DNA of 34,931 nt. Source: UBA2040 sp965660955. Lineage in GTDB: Bacteria > Bacteroidota > Bacteroidia > Flavobacteriales_D > Crocinitomicaceae. The notes under the pieces are model-generated. The model was not told the DNA's origin. It saw only the letters and a list, made by a program, of their open reading frames with translations, and ran no database searches. The position numbers and the translations under genes were made by a program. The stretch covers positions 1 through 34,931 of the forward strand of contig CBFIBY010000010.1 in NCBI GenBank assembly GCA_965660955.1, given 5' to 3'. Below, in pieces: positions 1 to 7,260 of the stretch (position 1 is the stretch's first letter; each line of letters opens with the position of its first letter).

Positions 1-2232
1 GTGCTTGTTGACGGTGACGAATTTTTTGGTGCTGATCCTACAATTGCGACAAGAAATCTGGGTGCTGATGGTGTCAAAACCGTTCAAGTATATGAAAAGA
101 AACAAGAAAATGCCGCCGATGGTGAGGAAACACTTCAAGTTCTTGACCTGAGACTTAAAGAAGATGCGAAAAAAGGATATTTTGGAAGAGTATCCGCCGC
201 CACCGATTTCCAACAGTTTTATGAAACTGAACTCTTGTTCAACAAGTTCAACAAATCTCAAAAAATATCGGTTTTCGTTTTGGGAGCCAACACACCAAAA
301 AGCAATTTTGGTTTTGGAGATAGAAACAAATTTGGATTAGAGAACGAAGGAAGCACGCGTATGTTTAACGACGACGGTGACTACATCTATTCCGAAAACG
401 GTTCAACAGCCGGAATTCCACAAACTTTAAAAGCAGGAATTTATTTTTCTGATAAGATTGGAAAAAGAAAACAAACTGAGATTGGATTCAATTATTCCTA
501 TTACAATACGCGAAACAATGCTTTGAGCGAAAGTCGATCACAGTTTTTCGTTCAAGACTCAACTTTCTTTACCGATGATTCAACACGCAACATTAGCACT
601 GACATTTCGCACAACGTTAATCTTCGATTCGAATCGCAATTGGATTCATTGACAAGACTTGAAATCCGTCCGAGTTTCAGAAACAACACGGGAACACAAG
701 ATAACAGTGATTATACAACATTCAACACATCAGAAAACACATTTAGTCGATCAAATGTTATTGCGAACACGAATAATGCCGTCAGTAATTCACTATACAA
801 CGAACTCGAATTTACACGAAAGTTCATGAGACCAAGACGAATGATTGCCTTGAATTACGATTTGAACCTTGAGGATAATCGCTCAGATGGAACCTTAAAT
901 TCAACCAACATCTTCTCGGACAGCGCTCAATCTGAAGCTAGTTTTGATCAAGAGAAAATCAACTACCAGAATGGAATCAGTCATTCCGTTCGTGGTTCAT
1001 ACTACGAGCCTATTGGGAAAAAATTCAAAGTTCAAACGGAATATTCATACGAACTTGGAAATACCAACCAGAACAAAGAAACGCGCGATTTCAATGCAGC
1101 CACAGGCCAATTTGACCTGGTAAATACAGTTTTCTCGAATAATTTTGAGAATACTCGAACCCAACACAGAGCTGGTTTAAAGCTTTGGTACGAAAGCAGA
1201 AAATTTACGGTTGTAGTAGGTTCTCGTGTTCGAAACATTGATATTGACAACCGAAACAAAGTAACGGAAGAACTCATTCAACAGAACTTCACGAATGTCT
1301 TACCTAATTTACGCTTTACCTTTAACCCAACAAGAAGCAAACGTCTTAGGGTAACTTATAATACGAATTCGCGTCAACCTTCAATTTCAGATCTTCAGCC
1401 TGTTCCCGATAATACAAACCCAAACAGGTTACGTACCGGAAACGCAAATTTACGACCTGATTATTCGCATAATGTTAACGCCAATTTCAACACATGGAAT
1501 GCACTTTCAGGTAGATATCTTTATGTTGGTGGGAATGCATATTACGCAACGGACGCTTTTGGAGACTCAACAAGCATTTCTTCTTCCGGACAGCAAATTG
1601 TGCAAAGAATAAATGTAAAAGACGCCAAATCAGTAAACGTATGGATTGGCGCAGGCTTACCTTTAAAAAATAGAAAATTTTCTGTCCGTCCAAATTTAAG
1701 TATGTGGGCAAATCAAGGGATAAGTTATTTGAACAGCGAGAAAAACATTGCAACAAATCTGAACTTAGCACCTAGGTTAGAGTTCAACTATCAATCGGAT
1801 TCATTGGAATTCACAATAAGTGGAGATTTGAGGTATACACGCCCGACTAACAGTCTCGAAAATTTCAATACAGAACCGTTTACAACGCAGGACTATTTTG
1901 CTGGTTTCACATGGAGAATGAAGCATGGATTTAAGATTGAATCCAATGTGAATTATACAATCAATGGGCAACGCGCGGACGGATACAACATTGACTTTTT
2001 CATCTGGAATGCAGCAGTAAGTAAAACCTTCTTGAAAACGAGGAATTTGGAATTGACTTTCTTGGCAAACGATATTCTAAATCAAAACATTGATGCAAGT
2101 CGATTTGTATCCCAAAACATAATTGTAGACAATCGAACGACAATAATTTCGCGGTATTTCTTGGTGAAATTGGCGCTTCGATTTAATAGTAACAAAACAA
2201 CTGAAAAAGATGGACATGGTGGTTGGCATTAA
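1..2232 (+). CDS. TonB-dependent receptor-like outer-membrane beta-barrel protein, 5' partial
   Basis: The frame is open from base 1, so the gene begins upstream and only the last 743 residues are present. The first residues (VDGDEFFGADPTIATRNL) match the end of a receptor plug domain, and LKEDAKKGYFGRV is the usual link into the barrel. The rest is a run of alternating aromatic and polar strands typical of the Bacteroidota outer_membrane_beta-barrel family (OMP_b-brl_3). The missing front presumably carries the signal peptide, a carboxypeptidase-like regulatory domain and most of the plug. The 3' end overlaps the next gene by 23 bp. TonB-type barrels of this subfamily are often paired with GLPGLI proteins, as here. 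The substrate cannot be told from sequence; uptake of a peptide, metal or siderophore-like ligand is only a family-level guess. Confidence 0.88.
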   Translation: MLVDGDEFFGADPTIATRNLGADGVKTVQVYEKKQENAADGEETLQVLDLRLKEDAKKGYFGRVSAATDFQQFYETELLFNKFNKSQKISVFVLGANTPKSNFGFGDRNKFGLENEGSTRMFNDDGDYIYSENGSTAGIPQTLKAGIYFSDKIGKRKQTEIGFNYSYYNTRNNALSESRSQFFVQDSTFFTDDSTRNISTDISHNVNLRFESQLDSLTRLEIRPSFRNNTGTQDNSDYTTFNTSENTFSRSNVIANTNNAVSNSLYNELEFTRKFMRPRRMIALNYDLNLEDNRSDGTLNSTNIFSDSAQSEASFDQEKINYQNGISHSVRGSYYEPIGKKFKVQTEYSYELGNTNQNKETRDFNAATGQFDLVNTVFSNNFENTRTQHRAGLKLWYESRKFTVVVGSRVRNIDIDNRNKVTEELIQQNFTNVLPNLRFTFNPTRSKRLRVTYNTNSRQPSISDLQPVPDNTNPNRLRTGNANLRPDYSHNVNANFNTWNALSGRYLYVGGNAYYATDAFGDSTSISSSGQQIVQRINVKDAKSVNVWIGAGLPLKNRKFSVRPNLSMWANQGISYLNSEKNIATNLNLAPRLEFNYQSDSLEFTISGDLRYTRPTNSLENFNTEPFTTQDYFAGFTWRMKHGFKIESNVNYTINGQRADGYNIDFFIWNAAVSKTFLKTRNLELTFLANDILNQNIDASRFVSQNIIVDNRTTIISRYFLVKLALRFNSNKTTEKDGHGGWH

Positions 2233-2941
2233 AAAATATTCGATACTTGTTTGCCTGTTGATTTTCTCGAGTGCAACTTTCGCTCAGATTACTTCGGGAA
2301 GAATCGTTTTTGAGAGAAAAACGAATTTGGAGAAGAAATTCGACAATCCCAGAATGAAGGAATGGTTGCGCGGAAACAAGTCGAAAATTGACATGTTTGA
2401 ATTGATTTTCAATGATTCTATGTCCATTTTCAAACCAATACTATCCGATGAGGTTGACAGATTATCTTGGGCAACGAGTATGAGTACTGTAATGCAGAAC
2501 TTTGCTACGAATGAAAAAATGACGGTCTTAGATATTTCAGGACAGAAGTTATTTGTTTCAGATTCCAATGCAGTTCGTCAATGGAAAATCACCGAGAGCA
2601 AACGCACGATAGGAAAATACCGATGTCGGAAAGCAGTTTATGAAAAAAATGACTCCACGCGATTGTATGCTTGGTACGCCATTGAAATTGTTCCATCCGT
2701 AGGTCCAGAAGGATTCTTTGGTTTACCCGGAGCAATTTTAGGATTGGCAACAGAGGATGGTGGAATAATCTATTTTGCGAAGGAAATAGAATTAGTCGAA
2801 ACAAAACCTGAAGATTTTGTCATTGACATAAAAAAGAAGGAGGTTTTCACCCCTGCAGAACTAAAAGCAAAATTGGAAAAAGACTTCGCGAATTCTCCTT
2901 GGGGAAAACGCATGTTTGATGAAATGTTTAGGTGGCTTTAA
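2210..2941 (+). CDS. GLPGLI family secreted protein
   Basis: This 243-residue protein has an N-terminal signal peptide (hydrophobic run SILVCLLIFSSATFA, then Q). It carries the family hallmark as GLPGAILGL near residue 170, followed by a GIIYFAKEIEL strand. GLPGLI (Porph_ging) proteins are periplasmic or surface proteins of unknown biochemical role, found mainly in Bacteroidota and usually beside a TonB-dependent receptor. The ATG lies inside the receptor gene (23 bp overlap); a second in-frame ATG six bases later would also work, and both leave the signal peptide intact. The overlap implies translational coupling with the receptor, so the two likely act together in the envelope. Confidence 0.9.
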   Translation: MDMVVGIKKYSILVCLLIFSSATFAQITSGRIVFERKTNLEKKFDNPRMKEWLRGNKSKIDMFELIFNDSMSIFKPILSDEVDRLSWATSMSTVMQNFATNEKMTVLDISGQKLFVSDSNAVRQWKITESKRTIGKYRCRKAVYEKNDSTRLYAWYAIEIVPSVGPEGFFGLPGAILGLATEDGGIIYFAKEIELVETKPEDFVIDIKKKEVFTPAELKAKLEKDFANSPWGKRMFDEMFRWL

Positions 2942-2947
2942 TTTATT

Positions 2948-3034
2948 GGATAATGGATAATGAGGTTAGTAAAATAAACAATTTACAATAACCATAGACT
3001 GGAACTTTGCACAGTTGTCAATTATCAATTATCC
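2948..3034. repeat. imperfect inverted repeat between convergent genes
   Basis: GGATAATGGATAAT at 2948-2961 pairs with ATTATCAATTATCC at 3021-3034, 13 of 14 positions complementary, with a 59-base loop. It sits between two convergent stop codons (2941 and 3048), so it may help end transcription from both sides. The arms are built from GATAAT/ATTGATA-like heptamers, a type of short AT-rich intergenic repeat; related GAATTGACAATTG units occur at 14312-14345. No T-rich tract follows, so the terminator role is only inferred. Confidence 0.4.
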
Positions 3035-3047
3035 GTTGCAATTCAAT

Positions 3048-3644
3048 CTACGCTTCTTCCGCTACGACTTCTTTCACTTCTGGAAGGTGAGATTTTAATA
3101 GGGTTTCGATTCCGCCTTTCAAGGTTGCCGTTGAGGATGGACATCCAGAGCAAGCTCCACGCAAGATTACCGTTACAGTTCCTTCTTCGAAACTTCTAAA
3201 ATCAATAGCGCCGCCATCATTTTCTACCGCTGGTCGAACAAATTCATCCAATAAATCGCGGATAGCGTCATCGTATTCCGACGGTTCATAAACTTTACCG
3301 TTTTCAGTGTTTTTCGTTTCAACGGGTTTGGGTTGCGGCATCATAACCAAAACTTCTTTACCGTCGCTTAACCATTCACGAACGAACTCACGTAATTCCA
3401 TCAAAACAAAATCCCAAGACAACTCTTCTGAAATCGAAATTGTAATAAAATTGGAAGCCATGAAAACACCCTTTACAAATGGAAAGTTGAATAAAGCTTC
3501 AGCTAATGGTGAAAATCCTTTGGCTTCTGCCATACTCGTGAACTCAGCTGAATCTCCGGGAACTAATAAATATTTGTTTGCCACAAACTTCATCGTTTTC
3601 GGATTCGGAGTCATTTCTGCATAAACGGTAACTGGAACTTTCAT
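3048..3644 (-). CDS. NfuA-like iron-sulfur carrier (Nfu N domain plus NifU C domain)
   Basis: A 198-residue Fe-S cluster scaffold or carrier. The first ~90 residues match the Nfu/NifU N-terminal domain (MTPNPKTMKFVAN, FPFVKGVF). A linker at ~105-120 leads to the NifU C-terminal domain with VENDGGAIDF and the cluster-binding pair C165-S-G-C168, followed by PSSTATLKGGIE. Two such monomers usually hold one 4Fe-4S cluster and pass it to client enzymes. It converges on the GLPGLI gene, and a -7-like element (3664-3671) lies just upstream. A second, shorter NifU-domain protein is encoded at 31807-32064, so this region carries two Nfu-type carriers with different architecture. Confidence 0.92.
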   Translation of the reverse strand: MKVPVTVYAEMTPNPKTMKFVANKYLLVPGDSAEFTSMAEAKGFSPLAEALFNFPFVKGVFMASNFITISISEELSWDFVLMELREFVREWLSDGKEVLVMMPQPKPVETKNTENGKVYEPSEYDDAIRDLLDEFVRPAVENDGGAIDFRSFEEGTVTVILRGACSGCPSSTATLKGGIETLLKSHLPEVKEVVAEEA

Positions 3645-3663
3645 CTTTGTTTTATTTGGAATA

Positions 3664-3671
3664 CAAAATTA
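3664..3671 (-). promoter_or_regulatory. candidate Bacteroidota -7 element (TAATTTTG)
   Basis: A perfect TAnnTTTG match on the minus strand about 20 bases upstream of the nfu start codon. No TTG lies at the usual ~19-base spacing (the nearest is ~25 bases away), so the -33 half is not supported. A match of this quality can occur by chance in AT-rich DNA. Confidence 0.35.
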
Positions 3672-3721
3672 CGGTTTTAAACTAACCGAACAGATGCAAT
3701 TTTGTTTAAAAAAGATAATTC

Positions 3722-4369
3722 TTATTGGATTGCAATTTTCTCACCTAGAAATTTAGGTTTCACTCCAAATATCACATCCAAAAAAGCCTTCGTACGTGCA
3801 AAAACTTCTCGGACTTTCGTTCTCAATCCGCCATAACTCACGACATCTTGGGCGTTAAATCCAACCACATCCAATCCTTTTTTATTCGCCAAATAAATGG
3901 CTCTGTCGTTGTGAAACTTTTGAGAAATAACGGTGAATTTTTCTTGTCCAAATATTTTATTCGCTCGTACAACTGAGTCCAATGTCCTAAACCCAGCGTA
4001 ATCTAAAAATATCTTCTCTTTCGGAATTCCACGAGCTATGAGTTCATTTTTAAAATCTGTCGGTTCGTCATATTTGGTATTTCCATTGTCTCCACTTACC
4101 AAAACAAATTCTATTTTCCCTGCTTTGTACAATTTTACGGTTGCTCGAATTCGATATTCAAAATACAAATTGACATTTCCATTCTTCAAAAACTTTGAGG
4201 TTCCTAAGACCATTCCAACTTTATTCTTGGGAATTTCGATTGTGGCCAAAAAAGTTCTTCCTTCAGAGTGAGCACGAACGGTATAATTTGCATAAAGTGT
4301 TGTGATAATAGCCAACAAAGCACCAATCATCACTGTTCGAATTATCACTTTTTTATACTTCTTCCACAT
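3722..4369 (-). CDS. SanA/YdcF-type DUF218 membrane-anchored protein
   Basis: About 215 residues. A single N-terminal membrane segment (IIRTVMIGALLAIITTLYA) is followed by a DUF218 domain: VGMVLGTSKFLKNGNVN, then FVLVSGDNG, DYAGFRTLDSVVRA and FTVISQKFHNDRAIYLA. This pattern matches the SanA (vancomycin high-temperature exclusion) branch, linked to envelope barrier function in enterobacteria; the chemistry of the family is not settled. The ATG at 4369 is preferred over the GTG one codon upstream. It is divergent from ftsX across 132 bases. SanA identity is good; the exact role is inferred. Confidence 0.85.
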   Translation of the reverse strand: MWKKYKKVIIRTVMIGALLAIITTLYANYTVRAHSEGRTFLATIEIPKNKVGMVLGTSKFLKNGNVNLYFEYRIRATVKLYKAGKIEFVLVSGDNGNTKYDEPTDFKNELIARGIPKEKIFLDYAGFRTLDSVVRANKIFGQEKFTVISQKFHNDRAIYLANKKGLDVVGFNAQDVVSYGGLRTKVREVFARTKAFLDVIFGVKPKFLGEKIAIQ

Positions 4370-4432
4370 CACAAATCAATTTGAGACTAAAAATACGAAC
4401 GTATTCAATACACAATTGTTATAAATCGTGAA

Positions 4433-4440
4433 TAACTTTG
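4433..4440 (+). promoter_or_regulatory. candidate -7 element upstream of ftsX (TAACTTTG)
   Basis: A perfect TAnnTTTG match about 60 bases before the ftsX start. A TTG occurs at 4416-4418, but the 14-base spacing is shorter than the usual ~19, so the assignment is tentative. If real, it would drive ftsX-DUF3098-uppP-truB. Confidence 0.35.
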
Positions 4441-4501
4441 TTCATAGCTTTCTTACCTTCTAAAAATGATACGCCTTAAAATGACTTAATTTCGTAACAG
4501 A

Positions 4502-5392
4502 ATGGGCAAAGGAGCAGAAAAATTTAGTCGCAGAGGAGTTCGGACCAGCTATATTTCAACGGTTGTAGGAATTTCTTTGGTTTTATTCGTCATAGGACTC
4601 GTTCTTGGAGGCGTATTGGGACTTGATCGAGTTCAAAAACAGGCAAAAGAAAACCTGCAAGGTGATTTGTTTTTTCTTCCAGAGTACACTGAAGCCGACA
4701 TCAAACAAATTGAACAAAAATTAAAAACGTGGCCGGAATTTAGTGAAGTCTATTTCGTTTCTCCCGATAGAGCGATAGAAAGTTTTGCTGATGACGCGCA
4801 AACCCCGCAAGAAATATTGGATATCTTCGATGGAGAAAATCCGCTTCCCCCTACAATCACGTTTAAACCAAAAGTTCAACACGCGACGTTGACAGGAATG
4901 AATGCACTCGTTGCGAAGATTAAGGCAGAATTTCCGAATGAAATCGACGATGTTAGTTTTGATAAGGACAGTGTTCAGTCTGTAAACATTGGTATTCGTC
5001 AATTCGTCTTTCTGTTTCTAATCGTTGCGGCCTTGCTTATAATTGTGGCGGTAGCCATGATCAATAATACCATACGTTTATCGCTTTACTCCAAACGATT
5101 TACGATAAAGACCATGCAACTTGTCGGTGCAACAGGAAGGTTCATTCGTCGACCATTTCTCAGGCAATCCATTTTACAAGGTGTTGTATCTGCCATCTTG
5201 GGCATGGCGCTGCTGGTGACGCTGTTTTATGCCTTGAACAACTTCCTTGAAACAGTCGAGATAAGCTTCGATCCATTGAATTTTGCCGTCATCTTTTTAA
5301 GCTTGGTCTTAATTGGTGTTATTATTACATTTGTTTCCACCTATTTCGCACTTAACAAATATTTGCGCATGAAATTGGACGATTTGTATTAA
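4502..5392 (+). CDS. ftsX: cell division protein FtsX
   Basis: A 296-residue ABC-type permease subunit. There is one membrane segment near residues 20-43, a periplasmic domain (~45-160) of ECD type, and three further segments (~165-190, 215-240, 262-286). The family signature MQLVGATGRFIRRPF sits just before the third segment. FtsX with the ATPase FtsE signals across the inner membrane to cell-wall hydrolases during division. No ftsE is adjacent; in Bacteroidota the two genes are commonly unlinked. It is the first gene of a four-gene plus-strand set with DUF3098 (10 bp gap), uppP and truB. Confidence 0.95.
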   Translation: MGKGAEKFSRRGVRTSYISTVVGISLVLFVIGLVLGGVLGLDRVQKQAKENLQGDLFFLPEYTEADIKQIEQKLKTWPEFSEVYFVSPDRAIESFADDAQTPQEILDIFDGENPLPPTITFKPKVQHATLTGMNALVAKIKAEFPNEIDDVSFDKDSVQSVNIGIRQFVFLFLIVAALLIIVAVAMINNTIRLSLYSKRFTIKTMQLVGATGRFIRRPFLRQSILQGVVSAILGMALLVTLFYALNNFLETVEISFDPLNFAVIFLSLVLIGVIITFVSTYFALNKYLRMKLDDLY

Positions 5393-5402
5393 TATTGCAT
5401 CT

Positions 5403-5651
5403 ATGGAGAATAATAAACCGCACTTCGCATTCCAACGGGAAAATTACAGACTATTGTTAATTGGCTTGGCCATAAATGTCCTTGGGTTCATTTTAATGAT
5501 AGGTGGTGGAACCGATGATCCGACTAAATTTGATGGGGATGCATTATTCAGTACTACGCGAATTACATTCGCACCATTACTAATAGTCGCAGGATATGTC
5601 GTTATGATTTATTCAATCATGCGTCGTCCAAAAAATTCCGCAAGCGATTAA
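5403..5651 (+). CDS. DUF3098 small membrane protein
   Basis: An 82-residue protein with two predicted membrane segments (LLIGLAINVLGFILMIGG and FAPLLIVAGYVVMIYSIM) separated by a short loop containing GTDDPTKFDGDALFSTTR. This is the typical DUF3098 arrangement. The family has no known activity but recurs between ftsX and uppP in Bacteroidota, which suggests a link to division or lipid-carrier metabolism. It starts 10 bases after the ftsX stop, so the two are probably co-transcribed. Confidence 0.88.
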   Translation: MENNKPHFAFQRENYRLLLIGLAINVLGFILMIGGGTDDPTKFDGDALFSTTRITFAPLLIVAGYVVMIYSIMRRPKNSASD

Positions 5652-5691
5652 CTAACGTTGCTGCCGTTGGCGGTCCGCAAAAGAATAATTC

Positions 5692-6504
5692 ATGGATTTA
5701 TTTCAAACGATTCTATTGGCCGTAATTGAAGGGTTAACAGAATTTTTACCCATTTCATCAACTGCTCACATGATTTTCGTGAGTTCCATTTTTGGTATTG
5801 GTGATGATGAATTCGTTAAGATGTTTCAAGTATCCATTCAGTTTGGTGCTATTTTATCAGTTGTAGCTCTCTACTGGCGTAAATTCTTCGACTTCAAGTC
5901 ACCCAAGTTTTACATCAAGTTGACATTGGCTGTAATCCCAGCACTGATTCTCGGAAAATTATTTGATGATAAAATTGAAGCCGTTCTAGAAAAACCATTA
6001 CCTATTGCCATCATGCTAGTGTTTGGCGGAGTCATATTATTGTTCATCGATAAATTATTTAAATACACACGCATCGCCAAGGAGGAAGATATTTCTAACA
6101 AATCAGCCATTGCTATTGGGTTTTGGCAATGTTTGGCCATGATGCCTGGAACGAGTCGATCAGCAGCTTCCATAATCGGTGGTATGCAGCAAGGGTTAAC
6201 TCGAAAAATGGCCGCTGAATTCAGTTTCTTTCTTGCTGTTCCTACCATGCTTGCTGTGACCTGCTACTCGGTCTTCCTAAAAGACTGGAATTACCAAGGC
6301 AAAGAGCAAAAAGGCTACGAAATGATCATGAGTTCTTCGGAAAACATTACCAGTTTCGCAATTGGAAACATCGTAGCATTTGTTGTTGCAGCTATCGCGA
6401 TCAAATTCTTTATTGGATTCATTGAAAAATATGGATTCAAAATTTGGGGTTGGTATCGAGTTATCGTGGGGCTTCTCTTGATTGCATTCTTTAGTCAAGT
6501 GTAA
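5692..6504 (+). CDS. uppP: undecaprenyl-diphosphatase UppP (BacA)
   Basis: A 270-residue integral inner-membrane phosphatase that recycles undecaprenyl pyrophosphate to the monophosphate carrier used for peptidoglycan and O-antigen export. Both BacA signatures are present: EGLTEFLPISSTAH from residue 13, and PGTSRSAASIIGG near residue 152, with the conserved Glu, Ser and Arg residues. Several hydrophobic segments cover the rest. Length is normal. Its stop overlaps the truB start (TAATG), indicating tight coupling. A short GC-rich patch (5658-5678) lies in the 40-base gap before it and may affect translation; nothing else is seen there. Confidence 0.96.
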   Translation: MDLFQTILLAVIEGLTEFLPISSTAHMIFVSSIFGIGDDEFVKMFQVSIQFGAILSVVALYWRKFFDFKSPKFYIKLTLAVIPALILGKLFDDKIEAVLEKPLPIAIMLVFGGVILLFIDKLFKYTRIAKEEDISNKSAIAIGFWQCLAMMPGTSRSAASIIGGMQQGLTRKMAAEFSFFLAVPTMLAVTCYSVFLKDWNYQGKEQKGYEMIMSSSENITSFAIGNIVAFVVAAIAIKFFIGFIEKYGFKIWGWYRVIVGLLLIAFFSQV

Positions 6505-7187
6505 TGAGCGAATTTCTAGACGGAAAAACAATTCTCATCGACAAACCTTACAAATGGACTTCTTTTGATGTCGTGAACAAAATGCGCTGGCATTTGAAGC
6601 AAAAGTTGGGTGTCAAAAAAATCAAAGTTGGTCATGCAGGCACGCTGGACCCTCTTGCAACGGGATTACTGATTATCTGCACTGGAAAAAACACAAAACT
6701 GATCGAATCCTTAATGGGAGGCGAAAAAACGTACACAGGAACCTTTTTATTGGGTAAAACAACGCCATGTTACGATTTGGAAAAGGACTTCGATGGAGAG
6801 TATCCTACCGATCACGTTACTGATGAAAAGATGGAAGAAGTTCGAAAGACCTTCTTAGGTGAGCAACAACAGGTTCCTCCCATTTTTTCAGCAAAACAAG
6901 TGGATGGAAAAAGAGCGTATGACCTAGCACGTGCAGGAAAGGAAGTTGAATTAAAGTCAAATACCATTCACATTTCCTCATTCGAGATAACCGCTGATCG
7001 CTTTCCAGAAGTTGATTTTGAAATTTCTTGTTCAAAAGGAACCTACATTCGCTCCATAGCGAATGACTTTGGAAAGAAATTAGATTCTGGAGCAACGCTT
7101 ATTGCTCTCCGCAGAACAAAATCAGGTGAATTTGATATCAAAGATGCGCTTGGTATTGAAGAATGGATTGAGAAAATATCCGAATAA
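6504..7187 (+). CDS. truB: tRNA pseudouridine-55 synthase TruB
   Basis: A 227-residue enzyme that converts U55 of tRNA to pseudouridine in the T-loop. The catalytic motif GHAGTLDPLATGLL is present with the nucleophile Asp49, followed by the expected KTYTGTFLLGKTT, VPPIFSAKQVDGKRAYDLAR and CSKGTYIRSIANDFG motifs. It is short because it lacks a C-terminal PUA extension, as in many Bacteroidota. The ATG overlaps the uppP stop by one base. The hairpin at 7209-7238 ends the unit. Confidence 0.96.
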   Translation: MSEFLDGKTILIDKPYKWTSFDVVNKMRWHLKQKLGVKKIKVGHAGTLDPLATGLLIICTGKNTKLIESLMGGEKTYTGTFLLGKTTPCYDLEKDFDGEYPTDHVTDEKMEEVRKTFLGEQQQVPPIFSAKQVDGKRAYDLARAGKEVELKSNTIHISSFEITADRFPEVDFEISCSKGTYIRSIANDFGKKLDSGATLIALRRTKSGEFDIKDALGIEEWIEKISE

Positions 7188-7208
7188 TACATCATTTTAG
7201 AACACAAA

Positions 7209-7238
7209 AAAATCCCATCTCAATTGAAATGGGATTTT
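7209..7238. terminator. bidirectional intrinsic terminator between truB and the giant repeat gene
   Basis: A 10-bp perfect stem, AAAATCCCAT (7209-7218) with ATGGGATTTT (7229-7238), and a 10-base loop that itself can pair partly (TCAATTGA). The A-run at 7206-7212 and the T-run at 7235-7238 give U-rich tails in both directions. It lies 22 bases after the truB stop and 22 bases from the convergent gene's stop. Confidence 0.85.
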
Positions 7239-7260
7239 CATTTATAAAATATTTCAGATT

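Noticed and set aside
4370..4372. GTG start for the SanA-like gene
   Set aside because: An ATG follows at the next codon and gives the same protein less one residue.
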